A DNA stretch of 6,469 nucleotides from JBNJEM01 sp051745935 (GCA_051745935.1 JBNJEM010000459.1:1-6469), one strand, 5' to 3'. Shown: positions 1-6,466, numbered from the stretch's first letter. Notes: generated from the letters alone by a model not told the origin. Numbers and translations: made by a program.

Positions 1-1
1 G

Positions 2-1516
2 ACCGAGTTGAAGCCGGGCGACCGCGTGCTGGTCAAACCGGGTGAGAAGATCCCGATCGACGGCCGGATCGTCGAAGGCACGACCAGCGTCGACCAGTCA
101 ATGCTCACCGGCGAGAGCCAGCCGGTCGAGAAAGGCGAAGGCGATGAAGTCATCGGCGGGGCCGTGAACGGTGAATCGTCGATCACGCTGGAAGTCCAGA
201 AGACGGGCGAGGATACCTACCTCTCGCAGGTGATCGAGACGGTCCGCAATGCCCAGCAGTCCCGCTCGCGTTCGCAGAACCTGGCCGACCGGGCCGCCTT
301 CTGGCTGACGATGATCGCCATCAGCGTCGGCCTTCTAACACTCGCCGCGTGGCTGCTGGTCGGCCGCCAATTCGACTTTGCCCTGGAGCGGATGGTCACG
401 GTGATGGTCATCACCTGTCCGCATGCTCTGGGGCTAGCCGTGCCGTTGGTGGTGGCCGTGTCGACGGCCCTGGCTGCCGGCCACGGCCTGCTGATCCGTG
501 ACCGCAACGGCTTCGAGCGTGCCCGGCGGATCGAAGGCATCGTGTTCGACAAGACCGGGACGTTGACTGAAGGCCGCTTTGCGGTGAGCGATGTGGTGAC
601 GCTGGACGACGACGCCGACCAAGACGAATTGCTGAGCCTGGCGGCCGCCGTGGAGAGTCAATCGGAACATCCTATCGCGCAAGGCGTCACCGGTGCCGCT
701 GAGGAGCGCGAATTGCAGTGGGAGAAGCCGTCCGAGTTTCGCGCCATCTCCGGCAAAGGGGCCCAGGCCAAGGTCCTGGGCAACATGATCAAGGTGGTCA
801 GCCCCGGCTACCTGAAAGAGCACGACCTCAAGACCGACCACGCTGCGGTCCGCAAGCTGGCCGAGCAAGGCAAGACGGTCGTTTACGTGCTCCTCGAAGA
901 GAAAGTCGCTGGCGCGATCGCCCTGGGCGACGTGGTGCGGGAGGAATCGCGGGAGGCCATTGATCGGCTCAAGCAGATGGGCATCCGCGTGATGATGATT
1001 ACCGGCGACTCGAAGACGGTCGCCCGCGCGGTGGCCGAGGAGTTGCACCTGGACGACTTCTTCGCCGAGGTGCTACCCAACAACAAGGCCAAAGAAATCC
1101 GCAAGCTCCGCGAGCAGGGTCTAACCGTGGCGATGGTGGGTGATGGCATCAACGACGCCCCCGCGCTGGCCGAAGCGGACGTGGGCATCGCCATCGGTGC
1201 GGGCACCGACGTAGCCATGGAGACGGCCGACATCGTGTTGGTCAACTCCGACCCCCGCGACGTACTCAATGTGGTCGCCCTCTCGCGGAGCACCTATCGC
1301 AAGATGGTGCAAAACCTCTGGTGGGCCAGCGGCTACAACATCGTGGCGATTCCCCTGGCCGCCGGCGTGGCCGCGCCCTTGGGCGTCATCCTGCCCCCCG
1401 CCGTCGGCGCCCTTGTAATGTCGGTCTCCACGGTCATCGTCGCCATCAACTCGCGGCTGCTGAAGATGCCGGTCTCGAATGGAGGTGCACCGGCGTCGGA
1501 TCGAGGGGAGCGTTGA
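2..1516 (+). CDS. copB: Heavy-metal-translocating P-type ATPase, P1B-3 (CopB-like), 5' truncated by window edge
   Basis: Membrane pump that couples ATP hydrolysis to export of a soft metal ion, probably copper (or silver), across the inner membrane. The reading frame is open to the left edge, so the N-terminal metal-binding region and first four membrane helices lie outside the window. Counting from the TTG at 8 as residue 1, I see: the actuator-domain TGES loop (34-37); a membrane helix at about 97-118; the metal-site CPH motif (137-139), diagnostic of the CopB class rather than the CPC of CopA; the phosphorylated Asp181 in DKTGTLTEG; SEHP of the nucleotide domain (H221, P222); TGD (332-334); and the hinge GDGINDAP (378-385). 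The last two helices hold GYN (442-444) and MSVST (471-475), which match the P1B-3 pattern. The gene ends in TGA after a short hydrophilic tail. Family and class are firm; the exact metal is inferred. Confidence 0.95.
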   Translation, partial: TELKPGDRVLVKPGEKIPIDGRIVEGTTSVDQSMLTGESQPVEKGEGDEVIGGAVNGESSITLEVQKTGEDTYLSQVIETVRNAQQSRSRSQNLADRAAFWLTMIAISVGLLTLAAWLLVGRQFDFALERMVTVMVITCPHALGLAVPLVVAVSTALAAGHGLLIRDRNGFERARRIEGIVFDKTGTLTEGRFAVSDVVTLDDDADQDELLSLAAAVESQSEHPIAQGVTGAAEERELQWEKPSEFRAISGKGAQAKVLGNMIKVVSPGYLKEHDLKTDHAAVRKLAEQGKTVVYVLLEEKVAGAIALGDVVREESREAIDRLKQMGIRVMMITGDSKTVARAVAEELHLDDFFAEVLPNNKAKEIRKLREQGLTVAMVGDGINDAPALAEADVGIAIGAGTDVAMETADIVLVNSDPRDVLNVVALSRSTYRKMVQNLWWASGYNIVAIPLAAGVAAPLGVILPPAVGALVMSVSTVIVAINSRLLKMPVSNGGAPASDRGER

Positions 1517-1890
1517 GAGCCCGGAACAGAACAGCCGGGTCGCCGCGGCACTGCCAGGCCGTTTTGCATGAGTTGCCGCCGTGACCTGAATTCCTCGTGA
1601 AGTGAAGCGCCTCCGCGCCGCGTGCATTTGGCAAGAGTCGGAACCGGAATCCGCGTTGCTTACGTCCTGACACCGAGCTCATGCACGAATGCCGTTACGG
1701 TACGGAAGGCGAAACAAGCAACAGCAATGCCAACAGGTTGGTTGTCGGCGCGCTGAAGAGGTTTCGATACCTGTTACAGAAGAGGACATAGAGTGAGTAG
1801 TGGCCGACAGCCAGCGCGGTCGTGATTGTCACGAGCGATACCTGCCCGGCAGCTACTGCAGTGCAAGACGCCAAAGGAAGGAGTTGTCCG
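1517..1890. other. Spacer between ATPase and EamA transporter; no gene supported
   Basis: About 370 bases with no frame I can assign to a family. A weak GC hairpin lies just after the ATPase stop (1520-1524 pairing with 1535-1539, 10-base loop), but no T-run follows, so it is not a convincing terminator. A minus-strand open frame (1695-1928) is hydrophobic and overlaps the start of the EamA gene. I recognise no family in it and treat it as a shadow. The EamA frame itself is open upstream to a GTG at 1822, but no conserved sequence supports that extension. Confidence 0.5.
1874..1883 (+). promoter_or_regulatory. Shine-Dalgarno of the EamA transporter gene
   Basis: The sequence AAGGAAGGAG ends seven bases before the ATG at 1891. 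This strong, well-spaced site decides the start in favour of 1891 over the GTG at 1822, which would add 23 residues without transporter character. Confidence 0.8.
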
Positions 1891-2868
1891 ATGAGTAACG
1901 GCACGACAGCGTCGGTCACGCGGAGCATCCCGATCTACGGTTCCCTGCTCTTCGGCATGGCGTTCTTCGGCAGCGGGACCCCAGCGGCCAAGATCGTCAC
2001 GGGTGGGTTCCCGCTGTTTCTTGGGCCGTTCCTGCGTCTGCTCCTGGCGGCCGTGCTGACTACCCCCATCCTCGTGCTGTATCGCGACGACTTGCGCCGA
2101 GGGAGTCGGGGCAGTTGGTTATACATATTCGGTATCGGGTCGATCGGCCTCGTGGCCTTCAGCATCTTTCTGCTGACGGGCATGAAGATGGTCAACGGTG
2201 TCGTCGGGGCGATGGTCATGAGCCTCAGCCCGGCTGCCGTCGCGCTCGGCGCCACATGGTTTCTCGGCGATCGGCTGGGTTGGCGGAAGATCGTGGCGGT
2301 CATTCTTTCGGTCGCCGGCGTGTTGATCATCAACGTTTCTGGCAAGTCGATCCAGGCCCAGGGTGGCTGGCACTTTCTGCTGGGCAGCCTGCTCGTATTC
2401 GGGGCCGTGTGCAGCGCAACCATCTATTCGCTGTTCGCGAAAAAGGCCTCGACCAACATCAGGGCAGTGCTCCTTGTGCCGCTGGCCGCATGGGTCGCGG
2501 TAGCGTTGTTCGCGATCCCTGCAGGATATCAGGCAATCCTGTTCGACTTTGCCGCCCCCACCCTAAACGAGTGGGCCGCCCTGGCGTGGTGGGGCGTCGG
2601 CCCCTTTGCCATCGGCACGATGTTGTGGTTCATCGGACTCAAATCGGTCAAAGCCAGCACCGCCTCGGGATTCATGGGCGCCATGCCGGCCAGCGGACTG
2701 CTGGTATCCTATTTCTGGCTTGAAGACGAGTTTTACTGGATTCATCTGGTGGGGTTTGCGTTGGTGTTGGGGGGCATCGGGATGGTTTCCTGGGCGCACC
2801 GGCACGGGGAGAAGGAAGCCAAAGAGAAAGGGGAAGAATACTCCACCTGCCATCTGTGTCCGGGTTGA
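1891..2868 (+). CDS. EamA/DMT-superfamily membrane transporter
   Basis: A 325-residue inner-membrane protein of the drug/metabolite transporter superfamily, which usually exports amino acids, nucleotides or other small metabolites by proton or substrate exchange. The sequence shows the duplicated EamA layout of about ten hydrophobic helices. The first repeat covers roughly residues 15-152 and ends with the typical ...VAGVLIINVSGK segment; the second covers roughly 159-303. The first repeat has a Pro at the end of helix 1 (GSGTPAAK) and the conserved SLSP turn before the GDRLGWRK loop. The C-terminus is a short charged, cytosolic-looking tail rich in Lys and Glu, ending in CHLCPG. Length is normal for the family (about 290-330). 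The start at 1891 is set by a strong ribosome binding site. The gene stands alone, 374 bases after the metal ATPase, so a role in metal handling is not implied. Family assignment is firm; substrate is unknown. Confidence 0.93.
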   Translation: MSNGTTASVTRSIPIYGSLLFGMAFFGSGTPAAKIVTGGFPLFLGPFLRLLLAAVLTTPILVLYRDDLRRGSRGSWLYIFGIGSIGLVAFSIFLLTGMKMVNGVVGAMVMSLSPAAVALGATWFLGDRLGWRKIVAVILSVAGVLIINVSGKSIQAQGGWHFLLGSLLVFGAVCSATIYSLFAKKASTNIRAVLLVPLAAWVAVALFAIPAGYQAILFDFAAPTLNEWAALAWWGVGPFAIGTMLWFIGLKSVKASTASGFMGAMPASGLLVSYFWLEDEFYWIHLVGFALVLGGIGMVSWAHRHGEKEAKEKGEEYSTCHLCPG

Positions 2869-2884
2869 GGTCCTTGAGCGACAC

Positions 2885-2909
2885 TGAACGGCCAGAGTGA
2901 ACGGCCAGA
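2885..2909. repeat. Tandem direct repeat, 12-base unit, period 13
   Basis: TGAACGGCCAGA occurs at 2885-2896 and again at 2898-2909, separated by a single base. It lies just after the EamA stop codon. Two copies only; likely a local duplication. Confidence 0.75.
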
Positions 2910-2920
2910 CACCCTAAAAT

Positions 2921-2944
2921 GGATCCGTTTGCACCGACGGATCC
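2921..2944. repeat. Perfect 8-bp inverted repeat (possible hairpin)
   Basis: GGATCCGT (2921-2928) pairs with ACGGATCC (2937-2944) around an 8-base loop. It sits about 50 bases after the EamA stop and could help end transcription, but no T-run follows on the + strand, so I do not call it an intrinsic terminator. Confidence 0.6.
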
Positions 2945-3275
2945 GCAGTCGCGCCTCTTACAACCAGTGGACCAGTGGTGATACCGGGACACAGGCCACC
3001 CTGCCGAGATGGGTTGCTGCTGATACAGGATCCAATGACAGCTGTGCAACGTGCCGGCCTCTTCAATCGCTGAATAGGGGCCCAGGCAGGGCGTAGTCCT
3101 CCGGCCGTGTCCCGCATGGCAATGCTAGCAGTCATTTGACAAGATGACAGCGCGGCGGGGATATTCAGGGCGACGCGCGAGACGCGGGCAGATCTCATGA
3201 ATCGGGGATGTGAACGGACGTGTAGCCGAACCGCCCGGCGGGTGGATCGGTGGTCCGGTCACGGCCTCACAGCCA

Positions 3276-3281
3276 AAGGAG
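3276..3281 (+). promoter_or_regulatory. Shine-Dalgarno of the first transposase remnant
   Basis: AAGGAG lies eight bases before the ATG at 3290. This preserved site marks the original start of the now-broken transposase gene and argues against the upstream start at 3197. Confidence 0.65.
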
Positions 3282-3289
3282 ATTGCTCG

Positions 3290-3713
3290 ATGGTTTCTTA
3301 TGCACGTCGGAGGTTGTTGGGAGAGGACGGAGTTCATAGAGGCACTTTTCACTGTACCACGCGCTGCGTCCGCCGCGCGTTTCTCTGCGGCCAGAATCCG
3401 GTGACCGGCCAGGATTATCTTTCAGGCGGTTAGATTTATCCGGGTGGAAAGCTGCCTGCCGCAAGCCGTCCTCCCGTTGGTCGGACTGGCGGCGAACAAA
3501 AGGTCTTCCGCAACCGCGATACCTATCGACGCGATTGGATCCTGCTTCGCGAAGAACAGCTCGCCGGGCTGTTCACGATCGACATCGAATTCCACAGTGA
3601 GATGAGCAATCACCTGCACGTGGTGCTCCGCCCCTGCCCTCGGGCGGCTAAGGGGTTGGGCGCGGAGGAAGTGGCTCGGCGGTGGCTGACCATCACGAAG
3701 CTGGCCAAATGCT
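3290..3713 (+). pseudogene. N-terminal remnant of a Y1/HUH (REP-type, COG1943-like) transposase
   Basis: Remains of a single-strand DNA transposase of the IS200-like/TnpA-REP superfamily. From the ATG at 3290 the frame reads a typical opening: a start like RRLLGEDGVHRGTFHCTTRC, then VRRAFLCG and PVTGQDY. A TAG at 3431-3433 interrupts it. After about 30 codons of unrelated sequence, the same frame resumes with YRRDWILLREEQLAGLF and then SNHLHVVLRP. This holds the His-Leu-His metal-binding motif of HUH enzymes (codons at 3611 and 3617). It continues through GAEEVARRWLTITKLAKC, after which similarity is lost at about 3711-3720 while the frame drifts on to a stop at 3857-3859. The helix carrying the catalytic Tyr and the C-terminal half are absent. 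Family recognition is from memory of conserved segments; inactivity is clear from the stop and truncation. Confidence 0.8.
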
Positions 3714-4248
3714 CGTCAGGCTCCATCCTGGTTGGATTGGAGACGCGTGTTGTCCGATTTGGCCAAGGATCGACGTCGTGCCCGGAGCGCTTACCGGACA
3801 TTCGTCGAGGAAGGCCTTCAAGGCATGATGACTTCACCGCTGAAAGGAGTGGTCGATAAAGGACTGCTTGGCTGAGCGGAATGGGTCGAGAGGATGCAAA
3901 AGGTTCCGGGAAGTGATGACGTGGATTCCAACGGAGCTGGACATCGGCGGATTGGTTGGCGACCATCACCAGAACGGATCGAAGACGTCGTCGCCCAGGA
4001 TTTTGGTGTACCTCGGAGCACATTACTCACCAAGCGTCTCAAGGGCAATGACGCGCGGAGTGCCGCCATGGACCTCATTCGCAAGCTCACCAGCATTTCC
4101 GCGGTGGAGCTAGCCCGGCAGTATGGAGGGGGGGAGTCGGGCAGCAATCTCGCAGACGGTCAGTCGAGCGGAAGACCGCTGCAGCCAACAGCGAAGCTGG
4201 AACCTTCGGCTCTCCCGCATGGAAAACCGGTTGCTTTCCGAGCAATGA
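3705..4248 (+). pseudogene. C-terminal remnant of a second Y1 transposase type with DnaA-like helix-turn-helix tail
   Basis: Starts without an initiation codon, in a different frame from the preceding remnant. It reads PSWLDWRRVLSDLAKDRRRA and then AYRTFVEEGLQ, which resembles the post-catalytic part of Y1 transposases that carry a DnaA C-terminal-like domain. It continues SPLKGVVDKGLLG, hits TGA (3873-3875), then resumes in frame with AEWVERMQ. From about 3966 comes the DnaA-like part: RIEDVVAQDFGVPRSTLLTK, RLKGNDARSAAMDLIRKLTS and VELARQYGG. The frame then breaks in the G run at 4128-4134. Shifting by one base restores the family's ending, SRAAISQTVSRAEDR ... WNLRLSRMENRLLSEQ, with TGA at 4246-4248. 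The catalytic HUH/Tyr half is missing. A stop, a frameshift and the missing half make this a pseudogene. The tail probably binds DNA in intact relatives. Confidence 0.8.
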
Positions 4249-4349
4249 AGCCAAGAAGGTTCCATCGGGCCAGAGGCTTGCAAGAGGACACGAGACGGGC
4301 TGCCATAAGTTATATGCAAAGACCTGACCCCAAATTCCTGGAGGATCTT
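4249..4349 (+). promoter_or_regulatory. Upstream region and ribosome binding site of the PF04734 enzyme
   Basis: About 100 bases between the transposase remnant's stop and the ATG at 4350. GGAGG (4340-4344) lies five bases before that ATG, which supports it as the true start. I see no clear -35/-10 pair. Promoter elements for the next gene may lie here or inside the remnant. Confidence 0.55.
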
Positions 4350-5714
4350 ATGAAGCTCTTGCCGTGGAACTGGATCGTTGCGTTGGCTATCCTGCCCACA
4401 CTGGGATTCGGGGGGCAGGATCACGATCAATCGGTCGAACTGAAAGTAGGGTTCGCCCAAGTCGATATCACGCCGCCTGTCGGAGCCATAATGACCGGTC
4501 CGGCCTTACCTCTCGCTATCGCTACCGAGGATCCTCTATACGCAAAAGCGATGCTGGTTCAGAGTGGCACCCGCACCCTGGCCATCGTGAGTGTGGATCT
4601 CGTCAAGATTCGGCGAGACTTGGCCGATGCCGCCATCGCTGAGGCCCATGAACGCACCGGGATTGATCCGGATGCGGTGCTGATCTGTCCTACCCACAAT
4701 CACAGTTCGCCCTTTGTCCCGAGAGGGGGCCCGAATAATCAGAAGTATCTCTCGACTTTGCCTGGACTGATTGCCGCAAGTATCGAGCAGGCGCATGAAA
4801 GGCTGCAGCACGCACGCATGTTGCTGGGGCGCTCTCTGGTTTACGAAGGGGTGAATAATCGGCGAGTCATTTCCAAAGCCGATGGCATGGCGCTGAATAC
4901 CTGGCTCAAAAAGCTGGACGATCTGGAACAAACCCCTCAGGTGTTAGGTTCGGAGGGGCCCATCGACCCGGAACTCTGGGTGGCACGCTTTGATTCGATG
5001 AATGGACGAGTGCTCGGCACGCTGGTGAACTTCACCTGCCACCCCAACCTGCGTGAACGCAAGGTCCTCAAATCATGGTCGGCGGATTTCCCCGGCGTGA
5101 TTGCCGAACACATCGCCGAAGCCTATGGAAAACAGACAGTGACCGTGTTCACTCAAGGCTGCTCTGGAAACATCAACCCTGCCCATGGACAGACTGAAAT
5201 GTGGCGGGAGAAAGCGGCGGTTTTCGCGGAAGCAGCGGTGGATGCGGCCCAGCGAGCAGTTCCCATCCTGGAACCAGTCCCAGTTAGCTATGACCGGCGC
5301 GATGTGCTGGTAGCGCGTCGAGATCCGGCGGGTCAGCGTGACGGAGCGATTACCAGGTTGGGGTGGCGGCCAGAATCGTTTCAGTCCGCCAAGAAAAGCA
5401 TGGCGAAATTGCCGGATACTCGCGAAGTTTCGGTCTCCGCGGCACGGATCGGCCCGCTGGGCATCGCTACGAACGCAGGAGAGCTTTTCGTGGAGTGGGG
5501 AATCGACATCAAGAAACGCTCTCCGTTTCCCCACACGATCGTATGCGAGCTGACGAACGACTGGATTGGCTATGAACCAACGGCGCGGGCTTTTGCGCAC
5601 GAGGGCTACGAGGCCCTGGCAGGTGTAAATTTCGTAACCCTCCAGGGGACCGAGAATATGGTGAGCACGGCGGTCGAGTTGTTGGAGAAACTGGCAGAAG
5701 AGGACGAGCGATAG
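4350..5714 (+). CDS. Exported neutral/alkaline ceramidase-like hydrolase (PF04734 N-terminal domain)
   Basis: A 454-residue protein of the neutral/alkaline ceramidase superfamily, zinc amidases that in characterised members split ceramide into sphingosine and fatty acid. Residues 1-22 look like a signal peptide (Lys2, then a hydrophobic stretch about 6-20), so the enzyme is probably periplasmic or secreted. The fold starts at KVGFAQVDITPP. Candidate zinc ligands are His116/His118 (CPTHNHSSP), His231 (NFTCHPN), Glu378 (NAGELFVEWG) and Tyr408 (NDWIGYEPT), matching the His, His, Glu, Tyr set known from the Pseudomonas enzyme. The nucleophile motif GDVSPN of classical ceramidases appears as GNINPA (273-278), so Asn276 stands where Ser is expected. 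The protein is also far shorter than the ~670-residue Pseudomonas enzyme and lacks its C-terminal Ig-like domain. ATG 4350 is chosen from the GGAGG site and signal peptide; the frame's extension back to 3894 is transposase debris. Family firm; ceramide as substrate doubtful. Confidence 0.88.
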   Translation: MKLLPWNWIVALAILPTLGFGGQDHDQSVELKVGFAQVDITPPVGAIMTGPALPLAIATEDPLYAKAMLVQSGTRTLAIVSVDLVKIRRDLADAAIAEAHERTGIDPDAVLICPTHNHSSPFVPRGGPNNQKYLSTLPGLIAASIEQAHERLQHARMLLGRSLVYEGVNNRRVISKADGMALNTWLKKLDDLEQTPQVLGSEGPIDPELWVARFDSMNGRVLGTLVNFTCHPNLRERKVLKSWSADFPGVIAEHIAEAYGKQTVTVFTQGCSGNINPAHGQTEMWREKAAVFAEAAVDAAQRAVPILEPVPVSYDRRDVLVARRDPAGQRDGAITRLGWRPESFQSAKKSMAKLPDTREVSVSAARIGPLGIATNAGELFVEWGIDIKKRSPFPHTIVCELTNDWIGYEPTARAFAHEGYEALAGVNFVTLQGTENMVSTAVELLEKLAEEDER

Positions 5715-6102
5715 CAACCTGTCTACCATTATCCCCATTTCTAGCCCATTTATCCCGCGCGAACAGGCGATGGCGATCCAGAACATGTCCGACTTGCCTG
5801 CTTTCGATTTCGACGCGTCCATACCCGTATATGGTACTGTTATTGTCCTTACAGAGCAGGCGGCCAAAGACATTTCCCGGAGGTCGTTTGTCCCAGCCAT
5901 TCCAGCCCGTACCGTGCATTTCGGCATAGCGCCAAAAACCACGAATAAACCATGGGTTTTTAAGCATTCCGGTGGGCGAGAAGAGATGGGAGATCTTCTT
6001 GCTGATTTTATCTGTGACGGATCCGTGACGAGAGCCCGGTAGACAGGGAGCTCCGGCGAGGGCTGGCGAAGGGTGAAAAACCGCCGTGAATGTGGGTGAA
6101 AT

Positions 6103-6121
6103 TCAACCACTCCATGGTTGA
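6103..6121. repeat. 7-bp inverted repeat upstream of the ATPase remnant
   Basis: TCAACCA (6103-6109) and TGGTTGA (6115-6121) form a perfect 7-bp stem with a 5-base loop, about 33 bases before the ATG at 6155. No T-run follows. Possible operator or RNA hairpin; function not shown. Confidence 0.55.
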
Positions 6122-6145
6122 TTTACAGCCACGTTATGGTATCGT
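6118..6145 (+). promoter_or_regulatory. Weak candidate promoter before the ATPase remnant
   Basis: TTGATT (6118-6123) and TATCGT (6140-6145) are spaced by 16 bases, each matching four of six consensus positions. Transcription would start within a few bases of ATG 6155, giving a nearly leaderless message, consistent with the lack of a clear ribosome binding site there. Weak evidence. Confidence 0.25.
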
Positions 6146-6154
6146 TCAGAGACT

Positions 6155-6412
6155 ATGATTGAACGACATCTCACCCAACGCGTTGTTGATGCTCTGAAAG
6201 ATACCCCTGTCGTGTACGTCCAAGGTGCGCGGCAGACCGGAAAACGCACTCTGGTTCAGCAGATAGCGAAGGGAGTCCATGCGGCGTCGTACTATACGCT
6301 CGACGCCGCAGCTGTGCTTAGCGCTGCTCAGGGTGATCCGGAAGGATTCATCGCGGGACTTGATGGACCAGCCGTGATCGACGAAGTGCAGCGGTCGGGT
6401 GGCACTGGCTGA
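6155..6412 (+). pseudogene. Truncated AAA_14/DUF4143-type ATPase, N-terminal stub
   Basis: The 85-residue frame begins with MIERHLTQRVVDALKDTPVV and then YVQGARQTGKRTLVQQIA, the usual opening of the AAA_14 ATPases. These normally run to about 400 residues and end in a DUF4143 domain. The P-loop is at residues 24-32. Where the family has Ser or Thr after GK, this gene has Arg31 (CGC), which should harm Mg-ATP binding. The Walker B segment, AVIDEVQR with Asp76 and Glu77, is intact. After Arg80 the expected continuation (a segment like APELL...) is replaced by SGGTG and a TGA at 6410-6412. The changed bases start exactly with a 12-bp repeat at 6395. No clear ribosome binding site is visible, though the ATG matches the family's usual start. 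Cellular role of the family is poorly defined. I read this as an interrupted pseudogene; the remainder could lie beyond the right edge. Confidence 0.8.
6395..6406. repeat. 12-bp direct repeat, copy 1
   Basis: TCGGGTGGCACT begins exactly where similarity of the ATPase stub to its family ends. An identical copy lies 60 bases downstream. It may mark the left end of an inserted or dispersed repeat element. Confidence 0.8.
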
Positions 6413-6454
6413 GCGAGCGCGAAAAAGTCCTCCATTGCTGATGGCATTGAACCC

Positions 6455-6466
6455 TCGGGTGGCACT
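6455..6466. repeat. 12-bp direct repeat, copy 2
   Basis: Identical to 6395-6406, with an offset of 60 bases, and close to the right window edge. The pair could be the start of a tandem array with a 60-base unit, or the ends of a short inserted element; the window is too short to tell. Confidence 0.8.

Larger units (their letters stand above)
2869..3289. other. Spacer with short repeats; no gene supported
   Basis: About 420 bases between the EamA gene and the transposase remnant. It holds a tandem direct repeat and a perfect 8-bp inverted repeat (listed separately). Open frames on both strands here resemble no family I know and change frame freely, so none is called. It may be the degraded upstream flank of the transposase remnant. 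Confidence 0.5.
5715..6154. other. Spacer of about 440 bases; no convincing gene
   Basis: A + strand frame from ATG 5770 to the stop at 6040-6042 encodes 90 residues (begins MAIQNMSDLPAFDFD). It has no good ribosome binding site and no family I recognise. Two minus-strand frames are open across the same stretch, one of them running antisense through the ceramidase-like gene, so openness does not discriminate. The region could hold a small real gene or gene debris; I do not choose. It is more AT-rich in places than the flanking genes. Confidence 0.45.

Noticed and set aside
434..1048. 204-residue minus-strand frame within the metal ATPase
   Set aside because: Antisense to the CPH, DKTGTLT and hinge motifs of an unambiguous P-type ATPase; a high-GC shadow.
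1822..1890. Upstream GTG start for the EamA transporter
   Set aside because: The added 23 residues are hydrophilic and unrelated to the fold, while ATG 1891 has a strong Shine-Dalgarno at the right distance.
1695..1928. Hydrophobic 77-residue minus-strand frame before the EamA gene
   Set aside because: It looked like a possible small membrane protein, but it overlaps the EamA start and ribosome binding site and matches no family I know.
2115..2723. 202-residue + strand frame inside the EamA gene
   Set aside because: Out-of-phase, Arg/Gly/Pro-rich shadow of the transporter with no motifs.
2921..2944. Intrinsic terminator after the EamA gene
   Set aside because: The stem is perfect, but no T-run follows on the + strand and the loop is long.
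5073..6110. 345-residue open frame on the minus strand
   Set aside because: It runs antisense through the C-terminal half of the ceramidase-like gene, which has clear conserved motifs. I see no family features in the minus-strand product.
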